The position numbers were made by a program, and so were the translations under genes. This document shows positions 7,493 through 15,558 of a stretch of 64,000 nucleotides of DNA, piece by piece; the stretch's first letter is position 1, and each line of letters opens with the position of its first letter. The DNA comes from Nocardioides limicola. GTDB taxonomy: Bacteria; Actinomycetota; Actinomycetes; Propionibacteriales; Nocardioidaceae. The DNA is taken from contig NZ_JAERJA010000002.1 in assembly GCF_016827675.1 (NCBI RefSeq), positions 124,001 through 188,000 on the forward strand, read 5' to 3'. A model generated the notes under the pieces. The model worked only from the letters and a program-made list of their open reading frames with translations, did no database searches and was not told the DNA's origin.

Positions 7493-8272
7493 CGGGCCAT
7501 CTGGAAGGGTGCAGTGTCGTTCGGGCTGGTCAACGTGCCGGTGAAGCTCTACTCGGCGACGGAGAGCCACGACGTCTCCTTCCGTCAGGTGCACGTCACC
7601 GACGGTGGCCGGATCCGGTACCAGCGGATCTGCTCGCTGGACGGCGAGGAGGTGCCCTACTCCGACATCGCCAAGGGATACGAGACCGAGGACGGCGAGA
7701 TGGTGGTGCTCACCGACGAGGACATGGCCGGCCTGCCGGCCACCTCCAGTCGGGAGATCGCGGTGGAGCGCTTCGTGCCCGCGGAGCAGATCGATCCGCT
7801 GCTGTTCGAGAAGTCCTACTACCTCCAGCCCGAGGGCACCGGCGCCAAGCCGTACGCCCTGCTGCGACAGGCCCTGGAGGAGTCCGACCGGGTCGCCGTG
7901 GTCACCGTGGCGTTGCGGCAACGCACCACCCCGGCGGTGTTGCGGGTCCGCGACGACGTGATCGTGATGCAGACCCTGATGTGGCCCGACGAGATCCGCT
8001 CCCCCGACTTCGGCGTCGACGTGGACGAGGTCAAGGACGCCGAGGTGGAGATGGCCCGGATGCTGGTGCAGACCCTCTCCGGCGACTTCGACCCCGACGA
8101 ACTCACCGACGACTACGCCGAGGCGGTCCAGTCTCTGGTGGAGGCCAAGATCTCCGGCGGGGAGATCACCCGCCCCGAAGCGACCAGCACCGGATCGGGT
8201 GAGGTCGTCGACCTGCTCGCCGCCCTGCAACGCTCGGTCGCCGAGGCCAAGAAGGCCCGCGAGGCGGGCTGA
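7490..8272 (+). CDS. ku: Ku protein (non-homologous end joining)
   Basis: A 260-aa bacterial Ku beginning MRAIWKGAVSFGLVNVPVKL, the family signature. It forms a ring on double-strand DNA ends and recruits LigD, whose ligase and polymerase are encoded divergently. The Ku core spans residues about 5-225 and the short C-terminal tail (SVAEAKKAREAG) is mildly basic, lacking the long lysine tail of some homologues. In-frame codons upstream run antisense through ligD, so the 7490 start is well supported. Confidence 0.96.
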   Translation: MRAIWKGAVSFGLVNVPVKLYSATESHDVSFRQVHVTDGGRIRYQRICSLDGEEVPYSDIAKGYETEDGEMVVLTDEDMAGLPATSSREIAVERFVPAEQIDPLLFEKSYYLQPEGTGAKPYALLRQALEESDRVAVVTVALRQRTTPAVLRVRDDVIVMQTLMWPDEIRSPDFGVDVDEVKDAEVEMARMLVQTLSGDFDPDELTDDYAEAVQSLVEAKISGGEITRPEATSTGSGEVVDLLAALQRSVAEAKKAREAG

Positions 8273-8274
8273 GG

Positions 8275-9138
8275 TCAGCCGCGCTTCGCGGCGGAGGAGT
8301 CGGGCAGCGACCTGTCGGCCAGGTGGAAGAGCAGGTCGCTCAAGCGCGGTGCCACCAGGTTCAGCACCTCGGCGGCGGACCCGGCCAGCGTGTTCACGGT
8401 GATCGGCCGCTCCTCCAGCGCCTTCACGATCGTCTCGGCGGCGCGCGCCGGCGTGTGTCCCCGGCCGGCGTACGCCTCGGTGGGGGCCACCATCGGCGTC
8501 TGCACCAGCGAGACCCGGATGTTGGTGAACAGCACGTTGTCGCCGTAGGTCTCCCGGCCCGCGATCCGGGCGAAGGTGTCCAGGGCCTGCTTGGAGGCGA
8601 TGTAGGCCGCGAACTTGGGGGCCTTGATCTGGTTGCCCCAGGTGACGATGTTGACCACGTGCCCGAAGCCGCGCTCACGCATCGTCGGCAGCAGCCCCAT
8701 CGTGAGCCGCACCGGACCGAAGTAGTTGATCGCCATCGTCCGCTCGAAGTCGTGGAAGCGGTCATAGGAGAGCCGCAGCGATCGACGGATCGACCTGCCG
8801 GCATTGTTGACCAGGTGATCCACGGCACCATGCGCGGCCAGCACCTCGGCCACCAGGTCGTCGATGGCGTCGAGGTCGGTGAGGTCGCACGGGTACGTCG
8901 ACACCTTGCCGCCTGCCTCGGTGATGGTCGCGGCGACCCGCGCCAGCTCCTCGGGCCGTCGGGCCACCAGCAGCACGTGCGCCCCACGCTCGGCCACCGC
9001 GTACGCGGTCGCCTCCCCGATCCCCGACGACGCGCCGGTGATCAGCACGGTCCGACCCTGCAGCGGGCTGGGTGCACCGGTGACGCGCCGGACGACTCCG
9101 GTGACCCGGGCGAGCGGGGTCTGCAGCAGCGTTCTCAC
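8275..9138 (-). CDS. SDR family NAD(P)-dependent oxidoreductase
   Basis: A 287-aa short-chain dehydrogenase. The cofactor motif TGASSGIG lies at residues about 34-41, NNAG follows in the middle, and the catalytic YIASK is intact. Thirteen residues before that tyrosine, where a serine is usual, the sequence has threonine (NIVTWGNQ). The start is GTG at 9138 and overlaps the stop of the NAD-glutamate dehydrogenase gene, suggesting one transcript. Substrate unknown; the C-terminal AGSAAEVLNLVAPRLSDLLF tail resembles lipid-linked SDRs. Confidence 0.88.
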   Translation of the reverse strand: MRTLLQTPLARVTGVVRRVTGAPSPLQGRTVLITGASSGIGEATAYAVAERGAHVLLVARRPEELARVAATITEAGGKVSTYPCDLTDLDAIDDLVAEVLAAHGAVDHLVNNAGRSIRRSLRLSYDRFHDFERTMAINYFGPVRLTMGLLPTMRERGFGHVVNIVTWGNQIKAPKFAAYIASKQALDTFARIAGRETYGDNVLFTNIRVSLVQTPMVAPTEAYAGRGHTPARAAETIVKALEERPITVNTLAGSAAEVLNLVAPRLSDLLFHLADRSLPDSSAAKRG

Positions 9139-12100
9139 ACCAGAAGGCTACGCACCACGCGCAGGCCGACCGACATCCGGGCGAGGTCGACCTGCTCCTC
9201 GCTGCAGATCTCGTGCAGCGTGTCGACCGCCTTGGTCACCTGAGCTCCGTCCTCCTCGTCGGTGCGGGTGAGGGCCTGGGCGGTGAGCTGGGCGTGCACG
9301 TGGTGCAGGTCGTCGCGCAGCGTGGCCCGCGCCATCGTCTGCCACCGGTCGTCACGCGGCAGTTCCAGGATCCGGCCCAGCAACAGCGACAGCCCCAACC
9401 GCTCGGCGATCGCGAAGTGGGTGCGGGCCACCTCGACCGGGTCCAGTTCCAGCGTGGACGCGTTGTCGACCACGCCGAGCAGCATGTACGCCGGCGGCAG
9501 CACCGCCACCTGCCCGGCCAGCTCCTCGGGCACCCCGGCAGCGACCAGCCGGGTGTGCCGCTTGATGAAGGACTGCAACTCCCGCCCGGTCATCACCTCC
9601 GGGAGCTGGGCCATCACCTGGCGCACCCGCTCACCGAAGAAGTCCACACACGCCTCCGCGTCCAGCGGCTGCTTGCGGTTGTTGACCAGCCAGCGGGAGG
9701 CCCGCTCGACCAGGGTGCGCATCTCCATCCGCATCCGGGTCTGCACGGCCGCGTCGAGGCGGTTGTCCCAGGCCGCGATCTCGGTGCGCAGCTCGTCGGA
9801 GCCGAAGATCTCGCGGGACACGAAGCTGGCCGTGGTCAGGTCGGCGGCACTGAGGCCGGTCTCCCCCGACAACCGCGGCCAGAACGTGATCCCGGCGCAG
9901 TTGACGAGCTCGTTGACGACCTGGGTGACCACGATCTCCCGACGCAGCGGGTGCGCATCCATCCGGGCCCGGTGCTGGTGCCGCATCTGGGAGGGGAAGT
10001 AGGAGTAGAGATAGCTGCGCCAGAACGGGTCGTCGGGCAGGTCGGAGGCCAGCAGGTCCTCGGCCAGCACGATCTTGGTCCAGCTCATCAGCACCGACAG
10101 CTCCGGCAGGCTCAACCCCTCCTTGGCGTCCAGTCGCCGGCGCACCTCCTTGGCGTCGGGCAGGCCCTCCAGTTCGCGGTTGATGACCCCCTTGGAGACC
10201 AGCTTCCGGATCCAGTCCTCGTGCACGTGCAGCAGCGGCGCCGAGTTCGCGTCCGCGTTGGCCAGCGCCAGGTTCTGCTCGTAGTTGTCCCGCAGCACCA
10301 GGTCGCCGACCTCGTCGGTCATCGACGCCAGCAGCTCGTTGCGCTGCTTGCCGGTCAGGTCCCCGTCGGCGACCAGCCGGTCCAACAGGATCTTGATGTT
10401 CACCTCCCGGTCGGAGGTGTCCACACCGGCGGAGTTGTCGATGAAGTCGGTGTTGAGCCGACAGCCGGCACGAGCCGCCTCGATCCGGCCGAGTTGGGTC
10501 AGCCCCAGGTTGCCGCCCTCGCCGACACAGCGCACCCGCAGGTCCTGCCCGTCCACCCGGATGGCGTCGTTGGCCTTGTCGCCGGCGTCGGCGTGGCTCT
10601 CGGTGGACGCCTTCACGTAGGTGCCGATGCCACCGTTCCAGAGCAGGTCCACCGGCGCCATCAGGATCGCCTTCATCAACTCGGCGGGCGTCATCCGCAC
10701 CACGTCGTCCGCCAACCCGAGCGCGTCCCGGACCTGCGCCGAGATCGGGATCGACTTGGCGGCCCGGCTGTAGATGCCACCGCCCTCGGAGATCAGCGCG
10801 GTGTCATAGTCCTGCCAACTCGACCGCGGCAGCTCGAAGAGCCGCTTCCGTTCGGCGTACGACGTCGCCGCGTCCGGCTCCGGGTCGAGGAAGATGTCGC
10901 GGTGGTCGAAGGCGGCCACCAGCCGGATGTGCTCGGAGCAGAGCATCCCGTTGCCGAACACGTCACCGGACATGTCGCCGATGCCGACGACGGTGATGTC
11001 CTCACGCTGACAGTCGGTGCCCATCTCCCGGAAGTGACGTCGTACCGACACCCAGGCGCCGCGTGCGGTGATCCCCATCGCCTTGTGGTCATAGCCCACC
11101 GACCCGCCGGAGGCGAACGCGTCACCGAGCCAGAAGCCGTAGTCGGCCGCGACCGAGTTGGCGATGTCGGAGAAGGTCGCGGTGCCCTTGTCGGCGGCGA
11201 CCACCAGGTAGCTGTCGTCGTCGTCGTGGCGGACCACGTCCAGCGGCGGCACCACCTGGTTGTCGACGAGGTTGTCGGTGACGTCGAGCAGCCCGGAGAT
11301 GAAGGTCCGGTAGCAGGCCACTCCCTCGGCCAGCCAGGCGTCACGGTCGCTCGAGTCGGGCAGGTTCTTGGCGAAGAAGCCGCCCTTGGCGCCCACCGGG
11401 ACGATCACCGTGTTCTTCACCATCTGGGCCTTGACGAGGCCGAGGATCTCGGTCCGGAAGTCGTCGCGTCGGTCCGACCAGCGCAAGCCACCGCGGGCCA
11501 CCGAACCGAACCGCAGGTGCACGCCCTCGACCCGAGGGCTGTAGACGAAGATCTCGAACTTGGGTCGCGGCTCGGGCAGATCCGCGATCGAGGAGGGATC
11601 CAGTTTGAACGAGATGTACGACTTCACCTCCGCGCCGTCGCGCTGGAAGTAGTTGGTGCGCAGGGTGGCGGTGATGATGCCGAGGTAGGACCGCAGGATC
11701 CGGTCGTGATCCAGGCTGACCACGTCGTCGAGGGCGGTGCCGATGTGGCCGGTCAGAGTCTCGGTCAATTGGGCGCGATCGCCGCCGGCGGTCGGGTCGA
11801 ACCGGGCCTCGAAGAGCTGCACCAGCAGCCGTGTCAGGTCGGCGTTGCTGCGCAGCGCGTCCTCGATGTAGTCCTGGGCGAACGGGGTGCCGCCTTGGCG
11901 CATGTACTTGGCGTAGGCGCGCAGCAGGGTCGCCTGCCGCCACGTCAACCCGGTGGCCAGCACCAGGGCGTTGAACCCGTCCGTCTCGTTGCGCCCCTGC
12001 CAGATCGCCTGCAGCGCATCGGTGAACAGGCCCCGGGACGCTGCCGGACGCGCGGTGGGGTGGCGCAGCCCGAAGTCGTAGATGTACGACGTCCGGGGCA

Positions 12101-13928
12101 GCCCCACCAACTCGTAGGGCCGCTCGTCGACGACCTCCACGCCCATCGACGACAGCATCGGCAGGATCTCCGACAGCGACAGCGGCCCGCCGACGCGGAA
12201 CACCTTCAACCGCGCCTCGTCCCGGCCGGCGTCGACGGGCTGATAGAGCAGCAGGTCCATCCCGGTCCCGTCCGGGCCCAGCTCGATCGCCTCCAGTCGG
12301 CCCAGGTCCACCGCCGCCGCCCGGGCGCCGAAGTCCTCCTTGTAGGCCTCCGGGAAGGAGTCGGCGTACGCCCGACCCAACCGGGCCCCGTCGGTCTCGC
12401 CGTACTCGCCGATGACCGCGGTCAGGAAATCGTCGCGCCAGGAGCGGGCCGCCTCGATCAACCGGCGCTCCAGGTCGTCGGTGTCCACCTCGCCGATGAG
12501 CTGCCCCTTCGGCGGCCGCACCACGAAGTGCACCCGGGCGGTCAGCTCCTCGTTGACCCGGGCGGTGAACTCGACGGTCTCCCCGCCCAGGTGCTGCTTG
12601 AGCAGTTCGGCGAACTTCTTCCGGACGGTCGTGTTGTAGCGCTCCAGCGGCAGGTAGATCAGGCAGGAGAGATAGCGGCCGTAGATGTCGCGGCGCACGA
12701 AGAGCCGCAACGCCCGGCGCTCCCGGGTGTAGGTGACCGCCTGGGCGATCGGCGCCAACTCCTCGATGGGGGCCTGGAAGAGCTCGTCGCGGGGGTAGTT
12801 CTCCAGCGTGTTCATCAACGCCTTGCCGGCGTGGCTCCCCGCGGTGAAGCCGGCGGCCTGCATCACCGCCTCGGCCTTCTCCCGCAGCAACGGGATCCGG
12901 CTCAGCGACTCGGTGTAGGCGGCGCTGGAGAACAACCCCAGGAAGCGCCGTTCGCCGACGACCTCGCCGGCGTCGTCGAAGACCTTCACCCCCAGGTAGT
13001 CCAGATACACGGGACGGTGCACGGTCGCCTTGGAGTTGGCCTTGGCCAGCACCAGCACCTTCGACTCCCGGGCGCGCTCACGGACCGGGGCGGGCAGCGA
13101 CGAGAACGAGATGGACTCGTCGGTCTCCGCGCGCAGGATCCCCAGCCCGCTGCCGGCCACGGTGCGCAGCAGCAGGTCGTCGCCCTCGCCCTCCAACCGG
13201 TACTCGCGATAGCCGAGGAAGGTGAAGTGGTCATCAGCCAGCCACTCCAACAGTGCGGCGGCCTGCTCGACCTCCTCGGTCGGCACCGGCGGCGGCGCGA
13301 ACCGGAGCTCGGCCACGATCTCGGCGGCCCGATCGGTCATCGCCGGCCAGTCCTCCACCGCCGCCCGGACATCCCCGAGCACCTTCAGCAGTTCGCGCTC
13401 GAGCGCGTGGACGTCCTCGTCCTCCCCGATCCGGTCGATCTCCAGGTGCATCCACGACTCTCGCAGCGCCCCGACCGACTCGCCGGCCGGCGCCATCGAC
13501 AACAGCTCGCCCGACTCGTCACGGAGCACGTCGAACTGGGGGTGGATCACCGCGTAGATGTCCCGCTGCTGCTGGGTGAGGAGCACGCTGACCGAGTCGA
13601 CGAGGAACGGCATGTCGTCGGTGACCACCTCGACCACCGAGTGACCGCCCGCCGACCAGCCGTCGGTGGGCACGCTCGGCGTGAACACCCGGACGCAGGC
13701 GGTGCCGGCCGGGCGGCTGCCGGCGAGTCGGTAGTGGGAAACCAGGGCGCCGTAGACGTCGGCCTCGGAGCGCTCGACCATGTCGTCGGGGGACACGTGC
13801 CGGTAGTAGGCGACCATCAGATCGTCGACGCTGTCCAGATCGGGGCCACCGGACCCATGGCGTTGCCGGGCCAGCTCGGCGGCCCGTGCGATCAGTTCTG
13901 ACTTGGTGGCGTCCAGAGGCGAGTGCAC
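9135..13928 (-). CDS. gdh: NAD-specific glutamate dehydrogenase, large GDH180 type
   Basis: A 1597-aa enzyme deaminating glutamate to 2-oxoglutarate with NAD, located in the cytosol. Length and sequence match the large actinobacterial class: a regulatory N-terminal half with ACT-like segments, then the catalytic core with GGLRWSDRRDDFRTE and the lysine motif VPVGAKGGFF (about residue 848), and a long C-terminal helical domain. The frame is open to 14012, but GTG at 13928 (VHSPLDATKSELIARA) matches family starts and avoids overlap with the divergent gene. Together with P5C dehydrogenase and the proline genes it completes proline-to-2-oxoglutarate catabolism. Confidence 0.95.
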   Translation of the reverse strand: MHSPLDATKSELIARAAELARQRHGSGGPDLDSVDDLMVAYYRHVSPDDMVERSEADVYGALVSHYRLAGSRPAGTACVRVFTPSVPTDGWSAGGHSVVEVVTDDMPFLVDSVSVLLTQQQRDIYAVIHPQFDVLRDESGELLSMAPAGESVGALRESWMHLEIDRIGEDEDVHALERELLKVLGDVRAAVEDWPAMTDRAAEIVAELRFAPPPVPTEEVEQAAALLEWLADDHFTFLGYREYRLEGEGDDLLLRTVAGSGLGILRAETDESISFSSLPAPVRERARESKVLVLAKANSKATVHRPVYLDYLGVKVFDDAGEVVGERRFLGLFSSAAYTESLSRIPLLREKAEAVMQAAGFTAGSHAGKALMNTLENYPRDELFQAPIEELAPIAQAVTYTRERRALRLFVRRDIYGRYLSCLIYLPLERYNTTVRKKFAELLKQHLGGETVEFTARVNEELTARVHFVVRPPKGQLIGEVDTDDLERRLIEAARSWRDDFLTAVIGEYGETDGARLGRAYADSFPEAYKEDFGARAAAVDLGRLEAIELGPDGTGMDLLLYQPVDAGRDEARLKVFRVGGPLSLSEILPMLSSMGVEVVDERPYELVGLPRTSYIYDFGLRHPTARPAASRGLFTDALQAIWQGRNETDGFNALVLATGLTWRQATLLRAYAKYMRQGGTPFAQDYIEDALRSNADLTRLLVQLFEARFDPTAGGDRAQLTETLTGHIGTALDDVVSLDHDRILRSYLGIITATLRTNYFQRDGAEVKSYISFKLDPSSIADLPEPRPKFEIFVYSPRVEGVHLRFGSVARGGLRWSDRRDDFRTEILGLVKAQMVKNTVIVPVGAKGGFFAKNLPDSSDRDAWLAEGVACYRTFISGLLDVTDNLVDNQVVPPLDVVRHDDDDSYLVVAADKGTATFSDIANSVAADYGFWLGDAFASGGSVGYDHKAMGITARGAWVSVRRHFREMGTDCQREDITVVGIGDMSGDVFGNGMLCSEHIRLVAAFDHRDIFLDPEPDAATSYAERKRLFELPRSSWQDYDTALISEGGGIYSRAAKSIPISAQVRDALGLADDVVRMTPAELMKAILMAPVDLLWNGGIGTYVKASTESHADAGDKANDAIRVDGQDLRVRCVGEGGNLGLTQLGRIEAARAGCRLNTDFIDNSAGVDTSDREVNIKILLDRLVADGDLTGKQRNELLASMTDEVGDLVLRDNYEQNLALANADANSAPLLHVHEDWIRKLVSKGVINRELEGLPDAKEVRRRLDAKEGLSLPELSVLMSWTKIVLAEDLLASDLPDDPFWRSYLYSYFPSQMRHQHRARMDAHPLRREIVVTQVVNELVNCAGITFWPRLSGETGLSAADLTTASFVSREIFGSDELRTEIAAWDNRLDAAVQTRMRMEMRTLVERASRWLVNNRKQPLDAEACVDFFGERVRQVMAQLPEVMTGRELQSFIKRHTRLVAAGVPEELAGQVAVLPPAYMLLGVVDNASTLELDPVEVARTHFAIAERLGLSLLLGRILELPRDDRWQTMARATLRDDLHHVHAQLTAQALTRTDEEDGAQVTKAVDTLHEICSEEQVDLARMSVGLRVVRSLLV

Positions 13929-14001
13929 CCTTGCGACCCTAGAGCCAGTGTGACGTCCGACACAATCACCCACGGCGGCGGCACGAGGCACAATGACGCC
14001 C

Positions 14002-14472
14002 ATGAAGTTCACCCATCGAGTCCACTACAGCGCCGACATCGAGCAGGTGCAGGCGATGCTCACCGATCCGGCGTTCCGGGAGAAGGCGTCCCGGGCCCAG
14101 CAGGTGACCGCGCTCGACGTCTCCGTCACCGACGGCCATGTGCTGATCGAGATGACCAAGCCCGCGGTCGGCATCCCGGCGGTCGCCCGCAAGATCACCG
14201 GCGACGAGATCAAGGCGGTGCAGGAGGAGCACTGGGGAGAGGACCATTCGGCCACCTTCGCAGTGAGCGCCCCGGGCAAGCCGGGCGCCATCAACGGCGT
14301 ACGACGGCTCGTCTCCGACGGCTCCGGCACCTGGGACACCTTCGAGGGCGAGGCCAAGGCCAAGATCCCGGTGATCGGCGGGAAGATCGAGGCAGTGATG
14401 CGCGACCAACTGGTGGATGGCTGGAACACCGAGGCGGTCGTCGGCGCCGCCTGGCTGGCGGGTGAGCGCTGA
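14002..14472 (+). CDS. DUF2505 family protein, copy 1
   Basis: A 156-aa protein, MKFTHRVHYSADIEQVQAML onward, with the DUF2505 pattern: START-like helix-grip layout, a conserved KPAVGIPAVARKITGDEIKAVQEEHW segment and the KIPVIGGKIEAVM C-terminal helix. ATG at 14002 is chosen over 13993 because a CACAAT hexamer ends seven bases before it and the next two paralogues begin at the same point. First of three tandem copies, coupled by TGATG to the second. Function unknown; the fold family often binds hydrophobic ligands. Confidence 0.85.
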   Translation: MKFTHRVHYSADIEQVQAMLTDPAFREKASRAQQVTALDVSVTDGHVLIEMTKPAVGIPAVARKITGDEIKAVQEEHWGEDHSATFAVSAPGKPGAINGVRRLVSDGSGTWDTFEGEAKAKIPVIGGKIEAVMRDQLVDGWNTEAVVGAAWLAGER

Positions 14473-14945
14473 TGGCGACACGTTTCACCGTCGAGGTGCG
14501 CTACGACGCACCGACAGCCCGGGTGCGGGAGATGCTCACCACGGCCGCCTTCCGCGCGGAGGTCTGCGACCGCCAGCATGCGTTGCGCCACGACGTCGCC
14601 GTGGACGGCGACCGGGTGCGGGTCGAGCAGGTGCAGGCCGCTGACGGAGTGCCGTCGTTCGCGAAGAAGCTCGTCGGATCCGAGATCACCATCATCCACA
14701 CCGAGACGTGGGTCTCCGCGACCGAGGCCGAGGTGCGCGTCGAGATCCCCGACAAACCGGGCAACATCAGCGGCCGCCTCAGTCTGCTGGAGTCGGCGGG
14801 GGCGACCACCCAGTCGGTGCACCTGGACATCTCTGCGAGGATCCCGCTTGTCGGATCGAAGATCGAGGGACTGATCGCGAAGCTCCTGGAGAAGGCTTAT
14901 GCCCGGGAGCACGAGGTCGGTCAGGAATGGTTGGCACGCCCGTGA
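14472..14945 (+). CDS. DUF2505 family protein, copy 2
   Basis: A 157-aa paralogue of its neighbours: MATRFTVEVRYDAPTARVRE, then a SFAKKLVGSEITIIHTETWV block and RIPLVGSKIEGLIAKLLEKA. Same length and motif order, but clearly diverged, so the duplication is old. Start and stop overlap genes 1 and 3. No membrane segments or signal peptide. Confidence 0.85.
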   Translation: MATRFTVEVRYDAPTARVREMLTTAAFRAEVCDRQHALRHDVAVDGDRVRVEQVQAADGVPSFAKKLVGSEITIIHTETWVSATEAEVRVEIPDKPGNISGRLSLLESAGATTQSVHLDISARIPLVGSKIEGLIAKLLEKAYAREHEVGQEWLARP

Positions 14946-15418
14946 AGTTCCACAAGCAGATCGAGTTCAACGGCGACCTGGAGACCGTCGCCGACATGCT
15001 GGCGAACCGGGACTTCCGCGAGCAGGTCGCCCAGGCGGCCGGCGCCTCCACCTGGGAGATCAGCGTCGTCGACGAGGGCGGCCAGACCGTCGCCACCGTC
15101 GACACCAAGCAGCCCTCCACCGGGATGCCCGCCGTGGTCCGCAAGGTGATCGGCGACGAGTTCGAGATCAGTCAGGTGGAGCGCTGGACGAGCCGGGACT
15201 CCGGCACCCTGGAGGTGTCCATCCCCGGCAAGCCCGGCTCGATCACGGGCACGGTGCGGCTCACCGAGGCCGGTGGCGTCACCACGCAGACCGTGGACGC
15301 GCAGATCACCGTGAAGATGCCGCTGGTCGGCGGCAAGGTGGAGCAGATGATCGCTCGGGTGCTCGGCGGGATCCTCAAGCTCCAGGCTCGGGAGGGGAAT
15401 CAGTGGCTGAGTCGCTGA
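14942..15418 (+). CDS. DUF2505 family protein, copy 3
   Basis: A 158-aa third member: GTG start overlapping the previous stop (GTGA), beginning VKFHKQIEFNGDLETVADML. It shares KQPSTGMPAVVRKVIGDEFEI and KMPLVGGKVEQMIARVLGG with copies 1 and 2. Three such genes in one operon suggest related binding proteins with different ligands or a hetero-oligomer. The last 44 bases are antisense to the small membrane protein gene. Confidence 0.85.
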   Translation: MKFHKQIEFNGDLETVADMLANRDFREQVAQAAGASTWEISVVDEGGQTVATVDTKQPSTGMPAVVRKVIGDEFEISQVERWTSRDSGTLEVSIPGKPGSITGTVRLTEAGGVTTQTVDAQITVKMPLVGGKVEQMIARVLGGILKLQAREGNQWLSR

Positions 15419-15554
15419 CCTCGGCCTCCGCCGCTCGGTCGCGCCGCCGCTGAGCGAACACCACCGCCCCCAGCACCAGGAACGGCCCGAAGGCCAACAC
15501 CACGGTGAGCGCCTGCTCGATCGGGTGCAGCGCTCCCAGGTGGAAGGGGATCAA
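15375..15554 (-). CDS. Small single-pass membrane protein, 59 aa
   Basis: Read directly from the minus strand: TTG start at 15554, LIPFHLGALHPIEQALTVVL, then a hydrophobic stretch through about residue 34 and a basic tail QRRRDR followed by an acidic, Ser/Pro-rich end. An AGGAGA lies nine bases before the TTG. It overlaps the end of DUF2505 copy 3 and begins 5 bases beyond the P5C dehydrogenase stop, so it is probably the second gene of that operon. A membrane helix with positive residues after it predicts the C-terminus in the cytosol. Function unknown. Confidence 0.6.
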   Translation of the reverse strand: MIPFHLGALHPIEQALTVVLAFGPFLVLGAVVFAQRRRDRAAEAEVSDSATDSPPEPGA

Positions 15555-15558
15555 CGAG

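Noticed and set aside
9213..13901. A 1562-codon open frame on the plus strand
   Set aside because: It is exactly antisense to the NAD-glutamate dehydrogenase gene, which has full family similarity. Its translation is low-complexity, rich in G, R, Q and H, as expected from the complement of a high-G+C gene.
13929..14012. N-terminal extension of the NAD-GDH gene by 28 codons
   Set aside because: It would overlap the divergent DUF2505 start and its -10; the GTG at 13928 starts the conserved part.
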